Shown here piece by piece: positions 1 to 7,403 of a stretch of DNA of 64,000 nt (its first letter is position 1; the number at the start of each line of letters is the position of its first letter). This DNA is from JAYOEY01 sp038116945 (lineage in GTDB: Bacteria; Pseudomonadota; Alphaproteobacteria; MPNO01; UBA2964). Location: contig JAYOEY010000011.1 of NCBI GenBank assembly GCA_038116945.1, forward strand, positions 1 through 64,000. Reading direction: 5' to 3'. A program made the position numbers and the translations under genes. The notes below the pieces were generated by a model. That model did not search any database and was not told the origin of the DNA. It saw only the letters and a program-made list of their open reading frames with translations.

Positions 1-222
1 ACGCTTCTTGCCCGCTTCCAGGAACTCCTTCGACCAGCTGTAATATAGGCTCTCGGCGATCCCCTCGCGGCGGCACAGCGCGGCGATGCTTTCCTCGCCA
101 CGCAGTCCCTCCAGAACAATGCGGATCTTCTCTTCGGCCGAATACTGCTTGCGCGTCTTACGGCGGATATCCCGAACCGCCTGCTCGGCGGTGTCTTTCG
201 TCGTCATCGATTTTTGTCTCAT
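1..222 (-). mobile_element. IS3-family transposase OrfA, cut by the window edge
   Basis: Reading leftward from the ATG at 222 there are 74 open codons running off the window edge. The protein begins MRQKSMTTKDTAEQAVRDI and continues into a helix-turn-helix region with the blocks KIRIVLEGLRGEESIAALCRREGI and SLYYSWSKEFLEAGKKR (given here in pieces). This is the N-terminal DNA-binding domain of IS3-family OrfA proteins (HTH_Tnp_1), which binds the element ends; the DDE catalytic OrfB would follow by frameshift outside the window. A GGAAGG Shine-Dalgarno lies just before the ATG. The element's end should lie near 290-310, next to the flhB remnant. Family assignment is from recognised sequence; the exact IS and its inverted repeat were not identified. 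Confidence 0.85.
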
Positions 223-291
223 CTTCCTTCCCCTACGGGTCTCTACGATGAGCCAAAAATCCTCCCTTATGCAAACTCCTCAATCTGCCCC

Positions 292-654
292 ATGAGCGCT
301 GACGTCAAACAACGCATGATGCAGTCGGTGCCGGAAGCTTCCGTCGTCATCACCAACCCGACCCATTACGCCGTGGCGCTGAAATACGAGATGGGCGACA
401 TGAACGCGCCCACCATGCTGGCGAAGGGCGCCGATCACATGGCCGCAAAAATCAGGGAAATCGCCGCCGAGAACGACATTCCCGTACTCAGCAATCCGCC
501 TTTGGCCCGCGCGCTCTATGCCGGCGTCGAGATCGGCGAGGAAGTCCCCGCCGAACACTACAAGGCGGTGGCTGAAATCATCGGCTACGTGCTGCGCCTC
601 AAGGGCAGGCTACAGGGGGCGCCCAAGCCTCCGCCGGGGACAAGGCTTCACTGA
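292..654 (+). pseudogene. flhB: flhB remnant: C-terminal export-switch domain only
   Basis: Residues from RMMQSVPEASVVITNPTHYA onward are the cytoplasmic C-terminal domain of FlhB, the flagellar type III export switch protein. The autocleavage motif NPTH is intact, and the PPLARALYA and EHYKAV blocks follow in the normal order to a normal end. Everything upstream (four membrane helices and the linker, about 240 residues) is missing: homology begins at about 313, and an IS3-family element occupies the upstream DNA. An ATG at 292 would give 120 residues, but its first codons probably come from the IS end. The natural reading is flhB disrupted by insertion, with the 5' part either beyond the IS or deleted. 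An independent product is unlikely, because FlhB-C works only when tethered to the membrane domain. Confidence 0.8.
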
Positions 655-661
655 TTCCGGA

Positions 662-1654
662 TCAGTACTTGAAGTGGTGTTTGACCTCGTCTGGGTAAAG
701 CTCGTCGACCGTCAGCCGCCGGTGCAGCGTGCCCTGCTCGTAGGCGAACTGGAGGAATGCTTCCAGCGTGACCCGGTTGGCTTCGATGCCGTAGGGCCAG
801 AAATCGTTGCCGAAGATCTGCCGGTTGATCTCGACGCCGTCCGAATAAAGCCACGGCACGGCGATCTGCGACGCGGTGAAGTTCTCGATCCGGCTCTGGC
901 TGCGGCGCTTGGCCTGCTCGAATGCCGTCATCATGTTCATCGCGACCCAGGGATTTTCCTCGAACACGTCGCGGCGCAGCGCCACGGTGTGCATGATCGG
1001 GAAGATGCCGGTTTTCTTGTAGTATTCCGCTTCGGCCTTGCGGTAGTCCGGGAACAGCCGGACGATCCGGGGATCGCCCTCCAGAAAGGCCTTGGGCGGA
1101 CGCGCGGCGAAGGCGCCGTCGAGGTCGCCGTCGAACATCATCTGGGTCAGCGAGCGGTCGGTGACGACGGTGAGATTTACTCCCTCCGGCAGGTCGAGAT
1201 TGGCGGCTTCCTTGCGGCCCGCCTGGTCGATGCCCGACTGGAACCATTCGACCTCTTTCAGCTTGACGCCGACATCGTGCTCCATCCAGCCCCGTATGTA
1301 GATCGTCGCGGTCTGTCCCCATTCCGGGCAGCCGATGCGTTTGCCTTTCAGGTCCTCCGCGGTTTTGATCGGCCCGTCCGCCCGGACGTAGATGCCGGAA
1401 TGGCGGAAGACGCGCGACGGGAAGATCGGCAGATAGACGAACGGCGCGTCGCCCTCCGAAAAGCGCGAGGTGCTCATCCCCATCGAGATTTCCGAGACAT
1501 GCCATTCCTGGCCGAACATGAAGCGGTGGAAAATTTCCTCCACGTCATGATTGATGACGGTGAGGTCGATGCCCTCGGGCTTGACTCGCCCGGTAGACAT
1601 GTCGCGCACATGGTCGTAATCGAAAATCGCCATCGTCAGGGGAATGTCGGCCAT
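662..1654 (-). CDS. 4,5-dihydroxyphthalate-decarboxylase-like / periplasmic-binding-fold protein
   Basis: This 330-residue protein opens MADIPLTMAIFDYDHVRD and carries the blocks LYSDGVEINR and NDFWPYGIEANR near the C-terminus. These are typical of the family annotated as 4,5-dihydroxyphthalate decarboxylase (Pht5) or as ABC substrate-binding protein. The fold is a type-2 periplasmic binding fold (NMT1/SsuA-like), with a typical DLKGKRIGCPEWGQTA hinge segment. There is no signal peptide, so it is probably cytoplasmic, which favours an enzyme or sensor over a transport receptor. GGAGAC lies six bases before the ATG. It follows the molybdenum hydroxylase gene by 66 bp on the same strand, so co-transcription is likely. 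The true substrate cannot be read from the sequence. Confidence 0.75.
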   Translation of the reverse strand: MADIPLTMAIFDYDHVRDMSTGRVKPEGIDLTVINHDVEEIFHRFMFGQEWHVSEISMGMSTSRFSEGDAPFVYLPIFPSRVFRHSGIYVRADGPIKTAEDLKGKRIGCPEWGQTATIYIRGWMEHDVGVKLKEVEWFQSGIDQAGRKEAANLDLPEGVNLTVVTDRSLTQMMFDGDLDGAFAARPPKAFLEGDPRIVRLFPDYRKAEAEYYKKTGIFPIMHTVALRRDVFEENPWVAMNMMTAFEQAKRRSQSRIENFTASQIAVPWLYSDGVEINRQIFGNDFWPYGIEANRVTLEAFLQFAYEQGTLHRRLTVDELYPDEVKHHFKY

Positions 1655-1720
1655 TCTGGTCTCCAGCTGTTCTGAAATTCTGTCTTTGCGATGGGCGCGG
1701 TTTTAAGGACACGCCCTGCG

Positions 1721-4054
1721 CTATGCAAGGGTGGCCTTTCGCCGACCGGCATTGCGGATAGCGTTCCAGACCGTGTGCGGGCTGGCCGGCATAGCCATGT
1801 CGTCGACGCCGAGCGGCGCCAGCGCGTCGATGACAGCGTTGATCACCGTCGGCGTTGCGCCCACCGTGCCGCCTTCGCCGCAGCCCTTGACGCCGATCGG
1901 GTTGGTCCGGCACGGCACTTCGTGGAATTCGGATACGAAGGACGGCATGTCGTCCGCCTTCGGCATGTTGTAGTCCATGTAGCTGCCGGTCACGAGCTGG
2001 CCGTCGCCGTCATAGATGAGCTCCTCGCACAGCGCCTGGCCGATTCCCTGGACGATGCCGCCATGAATCTGCCCGTCGGCCAGAAGGGGGTTCAGCACCA
2101 CCCCGATATCGTCGATGACGGTGTACCGGTCGATCTCGACAGTGCCGGTATCGGGGTCCACTTCGACTTCGCAGACATGGCAGCCGTTGGGGAAGCTCGG
2201 GCTGCTGACCCCGAACGCGCCGATGCCTTCCAGCCCGATGCCGAGCTCGATCGGAATGCCGTGTGGCCGGAACGAGGCGCGCGCGACATCGGTCAGGGGC
2301 ATCGACCGGTCGGTGCCGGCGACCGTGAAAGTTCCGTCCCTGAACTCGATATCGTCGGCCGCCGCCTCCAGCAGATGGGCGGCGAGCTTTTTTCCCTTTT
2401 CGATCACGTCGTCGGCCGCCTTGCGCAGCGCGCTGCCGCCGACCGTCATCGAGCGCGAGGCATAGGTGCCGCGGCCGAAGGCGATTTGCGCGGTATCGCC
2501 CTGTTCGAGCCTGATCTGGTCGAAGTCCACGCCGAGCCAGTCCGACACCATCTGGGCGTAGACCGTCTGGTGCCCCTGGCCGTGCGAAAACGTGCCGGCA
2601 TGGATGGTCAGCGACCCGGAGGGATCGAATTTCAGCACCATGCGCTCGTTAAAATTGCCGCTGTCCTCGATGTAGTAGGAAAGCCCCAGCCCGCGCCTCT
2701 TGCCGGCTTTTTCGCTTGCCGCTTTACGTCCTTCGAATCCCGCGATATCGGCCAGGCCGACGGTGTTGTCGAGCGTGGCTTCGAACTCCCCCGAATCGTA
2801 GGTGAAATGGCCCTGTGTGGTGTAGGGCAGGGCGTCCGGCCGAATGAAGTTGCGCCGCCGCAACTCTATCCGGTCGTGTCCCGTTTCCCGCGCCGCCTTG
2901 TCGATCAGCCGTTCGATCAGATAGATCGCCTCCGGCCTTCCCGCGCCACGGTAGGGAACGGTCGGCGGGGTGTTGGTGAAGACCATCTTCGACAGCGCGT
3001 CGACGGCCGGTATGGCATAGGCGTTGGGCGCAAGACGCAGCGAAAAGATGATCGGCACGCAGGCGGAACCCACGACATAGGCCCCCGCGTTATAGAGCCC
3101 GCGCACGCGAAGCCCGACGAACCTGCCGTCCCTATCCAGCGCCAGCTCGCCGGTTACGGTCTGGTCGCGCGCCTGATCGTCGCCGAGGAACGACAGAGAC
3201 CGGTCGCCGGTCCACTTGACCGGGCGGCCCGACCGCTTCGAAGCCCAAAGTACCAGCGCGTCTTCCGGGTGCGTGCCGCCCTTGAGCCCGAACCCGCCGC
3301 CGACATCTTTTGCAACGACGCGGAATTTCGCTTCCGGCTCGCCGAAAATATCCTGCGCCAGCGTCGATCGCGTGCCGTGCGGGTTCTGCAGGCTGGCGTA
3401 AAGCGTGTAGCTGTCGTCGACGCGGCTGTAATGGCCGATCGACGTGCGGGGCTCCATCGCGTTGGTGGTGAGCCGGGTGTTGTAGAGCGACAGCGTCGTC
3501 ACATGGTGCGCGCCCGCAATCGCCGCATCCGTCGTCGCCTCGTCGCCGAAGCGCAGCGTAAACGACGTGTTGTTCTTCGCGCCGTCGTAAAGCTGTGGCG
3601 CATCGGGCTCGACCGCGTCGGCAGCCTGTATGACGGCAGGCAGGTTCCTGTACTCGACCACGATCAGGTCGGCGGCCTCGGCGGCCTGTTCGGGCGTTTC
3701 CGCCACCACGACGGCAATGCGTTCGCCGACATGTCTGACCCGGTCGCGCGCGATGACCGGGCGGACGGTCCGGAAACAGGGCGGGCCGCCCATGTCTTCC
3801 GGCATGAACAGCGCGGGCAGTCCGCCCAGCCCGTCCTCGTCTGCGTCGCGGCCGGTCAGGACGGCGATGACGCCCGGCGCCTCCTCCGCGGCTGCCGTGT
3901 CGATCGACAGGATATCGGCATGCGCCGCCGTCGAGTAGACGATGGCGGCATGGGCCATGTGGGGCAGGGAAATGTCATCGGCGAACGTGCCGCGCCCGGT
4001 GAGAAGCCGTGGATCCTCGGTCCGAAGGACAGGCTGGCCGATGCCGTTGCTCAT
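1721..4054 (-). CDS. Xanthine dehydrogenase family molybdopterin-binding large subunit (CoxL form II-like)
   Basis: The 777-residue protein has the a/b hammerhead domain (about 15-135) followed by the molybdopterin-binding domains. Visible motifs are GGGFGLKGG at 252-260, PYRGAGRPE at 367-375, HGQGHQT at 491-497 and GVKGCGEGG at 721-729, whose glutamate (about 727) is the catalytic base of the family. The AYRGAGR-type loop is that of form II CoxL-like proteins; true CO dehydrogenase has AYxCSFR. The enzyme should therefore hydroxylate an unknown aldehyde, purine or N-heteroaromatic rather than CO. The FAD (CoxM) and [2Fe-2S] (CoxS) subunits are not adjacent, so partners must be encoded elsewhere. 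The downstream neighbour is the dihydroxyphthalate-decarboxylase-like gene. Confidence 0.9.
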   Translation of the reverse strand: MSNGIGQPVLRTEDPRLLTGRGTFADDISLPHMAHAAIVYSTAAHADILSIDTAAAEEAPGVIAVLTGRDADEDGLGGLPALFMPEDMGGPPCFRTVRPVIARDRVRHVGERIAVVVAETPEQAAEAADLIVVEYRNLPAVIQAADAVEPDAPQLYDGAKNNTSFTLRFGDEATTDAAIAGAHHVTTLSLYNTRLTTNAMEPRTSIGHYSRVDDSYTLYASLQNPHGTRSTLAQDIFGEPEAKFRVVAKDVGGGFGLKGGTHPEDALVLWASKRSGRPVKWTGDRSLSFLGDDQARDQTVTGELALDRDGRFVGLRVRGLYNAGAYVVGSACVPIIFSLRLAPNAYAIPAVDALSKMVFTNTPPTVPYRGAGRPEAIYLIERLIDKAARETGHDRIELRRRNFIRPDALPYTTQGHFTYDSGEFEATLDNTVGLADIAGFEGRKAASEKAGKRRGLGLSYYIEDSGNFNERMVLKFDPSGSLTIHAGTFSHGQGHQTVYAQMVSDWLGVDFDQIRLEQGDTAQIAFGRGTYASRSMTVGGSALRKAADDVIEKGKKLAAHLLEAAADDIEFRDGTFTVAGTDRSMPLTDVARASFRPHGIPIELGIGLEGIGAFGVSSPSFPNGCHVCEVEVDPDTGTVEIDRYTVIDDIGVVLNPLLADGQIHGGIVQGIGQALCEELIYDGDGQLVTGSYMDYNMPKADDMPSFVSEFHEVPCRTNPIGVKGCGEGGTVGATPTVINAVIDALAPLGVDDMAMPASPHTVWNAIRNAGRRKATLA

Positions 4055-4118
4055 GGTCGGATGTTCCTTTGCAGGTTCTGTCAGGACGTCTCATAAAACC
4101 ATGAAAGGCGGGTCGTCG

Positions 4119-4601
4119 CTATCCCGTTTGCCCGCCTGAAGCGCTTTCCAGAAGACGCCGGAAAAACGGGTTGCGGCGGATCGCTTCCTCCTCCGTCACG
4201 AATACCGCGTCGATGATTTCCCGGTTGTCGATGGCGATGTCGGGAACCGAGTCGAGCCGGAGCTCCATAAGGTGCGTATTGCGGAGCTGCCTTATATAGG
4301 TCAGCTCGTCCGGTGCGACCGAAAGCGACAGTTCCTCGGCGAGTTCGCGGGCGGCCGCCACGGCGGGCGTTTCGTTGCGGCCTATGCCGCCTCCCGGAAT
4401 GGTGTATTCCGGACGATAGGAGTGCCGGACCGCGAGGACGCGGTCGCCGTGGCGTATCAGGACGCCGACGCCGATACGACGAACGCCGCGTTTTCGCCAG
4501 TAGACCCGCATTACGCGATATCCCGCCCGGATGCAGACTCTGGCAAGGGCGTTGGTCAGTCGCCGGTGAGGAGCGGCGAGGCGGGAGGATGGACGGGCCA
4601 T
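4119..4601 (-). CDS. NUDIX hydrolase
   Basis: This 160-residue protein has a Nudix box at about residues 71-93. It reads GGIGRNETPAVAAARELAEE, which gives the GX5E and REXXEE positions (G71, E77, R85, E86, E89, E90); the usual final G of the box is replaced by S. Such enzymes cleave nucleoside diphosphates linked to another moiety, using Mg2+ held by the box glutamates. A basic N-terminal extension of about 40 residues (RVCIRAGYRVMRVYWRKRG) precedes the domain. The IPGGGI phrase before the box resembles the wider MutT/ADP-ribose group, but the substrate is not predictable. It ends 65 bp upstream of the molybdenum hydroxylase gene on the same strand. Confidence 0.88.
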   Translation of the reverse strand: MARPSSRLAAPHRRLTNALARVCIRAGYRVMRVYWRKRGVRRIGVGVLIRHGDRVLAVRHSYRPEYTIPGGGIGRNETPAVAAARELAEELSLSVAPDELTYIRQLRNTHLMELRLDSVPDIAIDNREIIDAVFVTEEEAIRRNPFFRRLLESASGGQTG

Positions 4602-4632
4602 GGCGGCACCCTAAGGGGCCGTCCGGTGGCTG

Positions 4633-4668
4633 AAAAGAAAAACCGGGCCGCCCTTGCGAGCGGCCCGG
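4633..4668 (-). terminator. Rho-independent terminator of the small secreted-peptide gene
   Basis: A perfect 9-bp GC stem (CCGGGCCGC at 4643-4651 pairs with GCGGCCCGG at 4660-4668) has an 8-nt loop. On the minus strand it is followed by a U-rich run (the A-rich stretch 4635-4642 on the plus strand). It lies 49 bp beyond the stop codon of the peptide at 4717. Confidence 0.8.
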
Positions 4669-4716
4669 AAGGCATTAGGGGGATGCTGTGGACCCCCTCA
4701 GGGCCCGAAGGCGGTC

Positions 4717-4878
4717 TTAGCCGCCAGATCCGCCCTGAGTCTGTCCCTCACCGGATTCGGGCTGCGGCTGCGGCTGCTCGGTTTCCGGCGCGCTCTGCGC
4801 GTAGGACGAGGTGGCGGCGACGACCGGCCCGAAGGCGAGGATCGAGACCATCAGAGCGGAGCGAAGAAGTTCGTTCAT
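4717..4878 (-). CDS. Small secreted Pro/Gln/Glu-rich peptide (53 aa), unrecognised
   Basis: An ATG at 4878 opens 53 codons to a TAA at 4717. The N-terminus MNELLRSALMVSILAFGPVV followed by AATSSYAQS looks like a Sec signal peptide with an AxA-like cleavage site after about residue 28. The mature part would be only about 25 residues and is made of P, Q, E, G and S (core ETEQPQPQPESGEGQTQGG). AAGGAA sits nine bases before the start, and a strong intrinsic terminator follows on the same strand, so this looks like a complete one-gene transcript. It is divergent from the LysR gene, with the LTTR operator between them. No homologue is recognised. A periplasmic peptide or a small exported factor are both possible. 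Confidence 0.6.
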   Translation of the reverse strand: MNELLRSALMVSILAFGPVVAATSSYAQSAPETEQPQPQPESGEGQTQGGSGG

Positions 4879-5069
4879 TTTCCAGTTCCTTTCGAACCAG
4901 GTTCAGGGTTTCGACGCGGTCGAAAGACCGTGCCGAAGCGGTCGTTTTCCTGCGCCGGCGGATGTTCGCTGTTGGCGACCTATCCTGCTTTCCTGCGCGG
5001 TTATCGACAGGTCAGCGCATACATGGGACGGTTGCGGTCACAGTTAAAATGAAAGTTTTTCGCTCTTGA

Positions 5070-5086
5070 TATCGGTATTTCCGATA
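5070..5086. promoter_or_regulatory. LysR-type operator, ATC-N9-GAT palindrome
   Basis: TATCGG (5070-5075), five bases, then CCGATA (5081-5086) form a perfect 6+6 inverted repeat. It contains ATC-N9-GAT, the classic T-N11-A type box for LysR-family regulators. It lies 45 bp upstream of the LysR start codon, within the 252-bp intergenic region shared with the divergent small-peptide gene. It probably mediates autoregulation, control of the divergent gene, or both. Confidence 0.6.
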
Positions 5087-5130
5087 GCCAGTTCTTTATC
5101 GCCATATCGTGTTTCGAAGGCTGCCGGGCC

Positions 5131-5991
5131 ATGGACAGCGAACTCGCGCGTACCTTTCTGACGGTGCTGGATTGCGGCAGTTTCATCCGCGCGGCCGGCC
5201 GGCTCTATGTCACGCAATCGACCGTCAGCGCGCGGATCAGGCTGCTCGAAGAACAGCTCGGGACAAGCCTGTTCGTCCGCACCCGCGAAGGGGTGTCGCC
5301 CACGCCGGCGGCATTACGATTTCAGGGCGCTGCCACGACGATCGTTCGCGCCTGGGCCCAGGCGCGGCACGATGCGGCGCTTCCGGATTCCGTTTCGGTC
5401 GGCTTGACGCTGGGCGCCCAGGTCACCCATTGGGACGGCGCGCTGGTCGACTGGGTCGCCTGGCTGCGGCGAACCTATCCCCATGTCGCCCTGAACGCGG
5501 AGGTGGCGGGCAACGATTCGCTGCTACGCCAGCTCGAGGACGGGCTTCTCGACGCGGCGATCGTCTATCGTCCGCGGCAGTGCGACGGGCTGGTCGCAGA
5601 AGAGCTTTTCCGGGACGACCTGGTCCTGGTTTCGACCCGGCCGGATGCCGCCGGTCCGGGCGATGCGGATTACGTTCTTGTCGACTGGGGGGCGGATTAC
5701 CGGGCCGCTCACGCGATGTCGTTCGGAGGGCGCCCTCGGCCTGCGCTGCGCTTTTCCGTTGGAACGCCGGCGCTGGACGTCATATTGCGCTGCGGCGGTT
5801 CGGGCTATTTTCCGTACCGGATGGTCCAGCGCCATCTGGAAACAGGTACCCTCGCTCCGGTACGGGATGCCCCCCGTTTCGAACGCCCGGTGTTCCTGCT
5901 GAGACCGGAACAGGTTGCGGATGCCGGCATGGCGGAGGCCCTGAACGGGCTGCACGGTTTCTTCGCGCCGGCGCTGGCGGCGACCGCCTGA
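5131..5991 (+). CDS. LysR-family transcriptional regulator
   Basis: This 286-residue protein has the LTTR winged helix-turn-helix at residues 1-60 (FLTVLDCGSFIRAAGRLYVT then QSTVSARIRLLEEQLG, LFVR). An effector domain of about 200 residues follows with the two-lobed periplasmic-binding fold. The start is the ATG of MDSELARTF, which places the HTH in its usual position. The gene is preceded by a good LTTR operator and followed 84 bp later by the DUF427 gene on the same strand. The effector is unknown; neighbouring genes (DUF427, cupin, maleylacetate-reductase-like) hint at a small carboxylic or aromatic compound, but that is only inference. Confidence 0.93.
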   Translation: MDSELARTFLTVLDCGSFIRAAGRLYVTQSTVSARIRLLEEQLGTSLFVRTREGVSPTPAALRFQGAATTIVRAWAQARHDAALPDSVSVGLTLGAQVTHWDGALVDWVAWLRRTYPHVALNAEVAGNDSLLRQLEDGLLDAAIVYRPRQCDGLVAEELFRDDLVLVSTRPDAAGPGDADYVLVDWGADYRAAHAMSFGGRPRPALRFSVGTPALDVILRCGGSGYFPYRMVQRHLETGTLAPVRDAPRFERPVFLLRPEQVADAGMAEALNGLHGFFAPALAATA

Positions 5992-6075
5992 CCGTCGCCG
6001 GAAAAGTCCGGCTTGCGCCCGGAGCACCGGCGTTCCATCCTTCGCGGAACCGTTTCCGAACTGGGAGATTTCATT

Positions 6076-6882
6076 ATGGCCACTGCCGCCGTCGCGCCCG
6101 GACCCGCCCCCGGTTTCGCCAAGAATCCCGACAAGCTTCTCGATTTCGAGCCTTGTCCGCGCCGTGTCCGGGTCCGGTTCAGCGGAGAAACCATCGCCGA
6201 TTCGACGGGCGTCATGCTGATGCGGGAAGGCGGTCATCTGCCGGTCTATTACTTTCCCATGTCCGACGTTCGCATGGACCTGTTTGCGCCGACCGATAAC
6301 GAGACCCATTGCGGCTACAAGGGACACGCCTCCTACTGGACGCTGACCGTCGGCGACCGGGTGGAAGAGAACGTCATGTGGTCGTACCGCAACCCGTATG
6401 ACGAGATGCTCGATATCAGGGATTACGTCGCGTTCTACTGGAACCGGGTCGACAGCTGGTGGGAAGAGGACGAGGAAATCTTCAAGCATCCGCGCGACCC
6501 GAAACACCGCGTCGACGCCATCCTGTCGCACCGTCCCGTTGCGGTGACGCTCGGCGGCGAACAGGTGGCGCGATCGGAAAACGCGGTATTCGTGTTCGAG
6601 ACCGGTCACCCGGTGAGGCATTACATCCCGCGGGAAGACGTGCGCATGGATTTGCTGACCCGGACAGAGACGTCGTCGACCTGTCCCTACAAGGGCGATG
6701 CCTCCTATTTCAGCGCGGCCGTGGGTGGCGAAATGTTTGAGGACATCGCGTGGTCGTACGAGACCCCGCTGGCGGAATGCCCCAAGATCAGGGGGCTGAT
6801 CTGCTTTTTCCACGAAAACGTCGACGCGGTTTCAGTCGACGGGAAACCGCTGGAAAAGCCCGTTACGAAATGGTCGAAATAG
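6076..6882 (+). CDS. DUF427 protein with two tandem domains
   Basis: The 268-residue protein contains two copies of the DUF427 domain, at about residues 25-130 and 150-260. Parallel blocks are VYYFPMSDVRMDLF / RHYIPREDVRMDLL, CGYKGHASYW / CPYKGDASYF and MWSYRNPYDEM / AWSYETPLAEC. DUF427 is a small beta-barrel family of unestablished biochemical role; the two-copy form is common. An in-frame ATG at 6013 exists, but the start at 6076 has GGGAG at correct spacing and gives the expected N-terminus MATAAVAPG. It may be co-transcribed with the LysR gene. Confidence 0.9.
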   Translation: MATAAVAPGPAPGFAKNPDKLLDFEPCPRRVRVRFSGETIADSTGVMLMREGGHLPVYYFPMSDVRMDLFAPTDNETHCGYKGHASYWTLTVGDRVEENVMWSYRNPYDEMLDIRDYVAFYWNRVDSWWEEDEEIFKHPRDPKHRVDAILSHRPVAVTLGGEQVARSENAVFVFETGHPVRHYIPREDVRMDLLTRTETSSTCPYKGDASYFSAAVGGEMFEDIAWSYETPLAECPKIRGLICFFHENVDAVSVDGKPLEKPVTKWSK

Positions 6883-6891
6883 GAAAACGGC

Positions 6892-7293
6892 CTATTTCTC
6901 GACCGGAACCGTCGGGTAATCGGCGGGCAGGGTGATTTCCAGCAGCTCGTAGTCCTCCGTGTACCAGAGCACGTTGTGCCTGATCGACGGCGGCTGGATC
7001 CATGCATCGCCTTCCTCGATTTCGACTTCTCCCTGGCCCTCGAACCAGACGCGCGAGCGGCCTTTCAGGCAATAGACCATCTGGAAATCCAGATCGTGAT
7101 AATGCATGCCGGTGCCCCCTTCCGGGGCGAGCGCGGTGGTGCGGATGATATGGGCGTGGACCTTGCCGCCGGTCGCCTCGGCGAATCCGAAATCGCGGTA
7201 TTCGCGATAGGTGCGCAGCCCGCCGCTCTTGAACGGGTTGTCCTTCGCCTTGTGAATGACGAAGGGGGAGTCGATCTTGCCGGTCGATGCCAT
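6892..7293 (-). CDS. Cupin-domain protein
   Basis: This is a 133-residue single-domain cupin. The first cupin motif is visible as GGTGMHYHDLDFQMVYCLKG with two metal-type histidines (HYH) and a glutamine where many cupins have glutamate. The second motif is GDAWIQPPSIRHNV with the third histidine. The start at 7293 (MASTGKIDS) has GGAGA about eight bases upstream; a further in-frame ATG at 7329 would add 12 residues without support. It converges with the DUF427 gene, with nine bases between stops. Function could be a small dioxygenase, isomerase or binding protein; the sequence does not decide. Confidence 0.85.
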   Translation of the reverse strand: MASTGKIDSPFVIHKAKDNPFKSGGLRTYREYRDFGFAEATGGKVHAHIIRTTALAPEGGTGMHYHDLDFQMVYCLKGRSRVWFEGQGEVEIEEGDAWIQPPSIRHNVLWYTEDYELLEITLPADYPTVPVEK

Positions 7294-7403
7294 TTTGGGT
7301 CTCCGCTTGCGGTTTTCGGTTCCGCACATATTGACAGACCGGGCCGGGACGGCAAGGAAAGGGCCTCCGAATTTGCAATGTCAGCGCCGAGAGCCCGTAT
7401 CCG

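Noticed and set aside
1691..4096. An open frame of about 800 codons on the plus strand opposite the molybdenum hydroxylase gene
   Set aside because: It is the shadow of a long, G+C-rich gene. Its translation is Arg/Ala/Asp-rich without any domain, and the minus-strand frame carries all family motifs.
4272..5069. A plus-strand frame of 265 codons over the NUDIX gene and the small-peptide gene
   Set aside because: It covers a Nudix box on the other strand and an intrinsic terminator; its translation has no domain.
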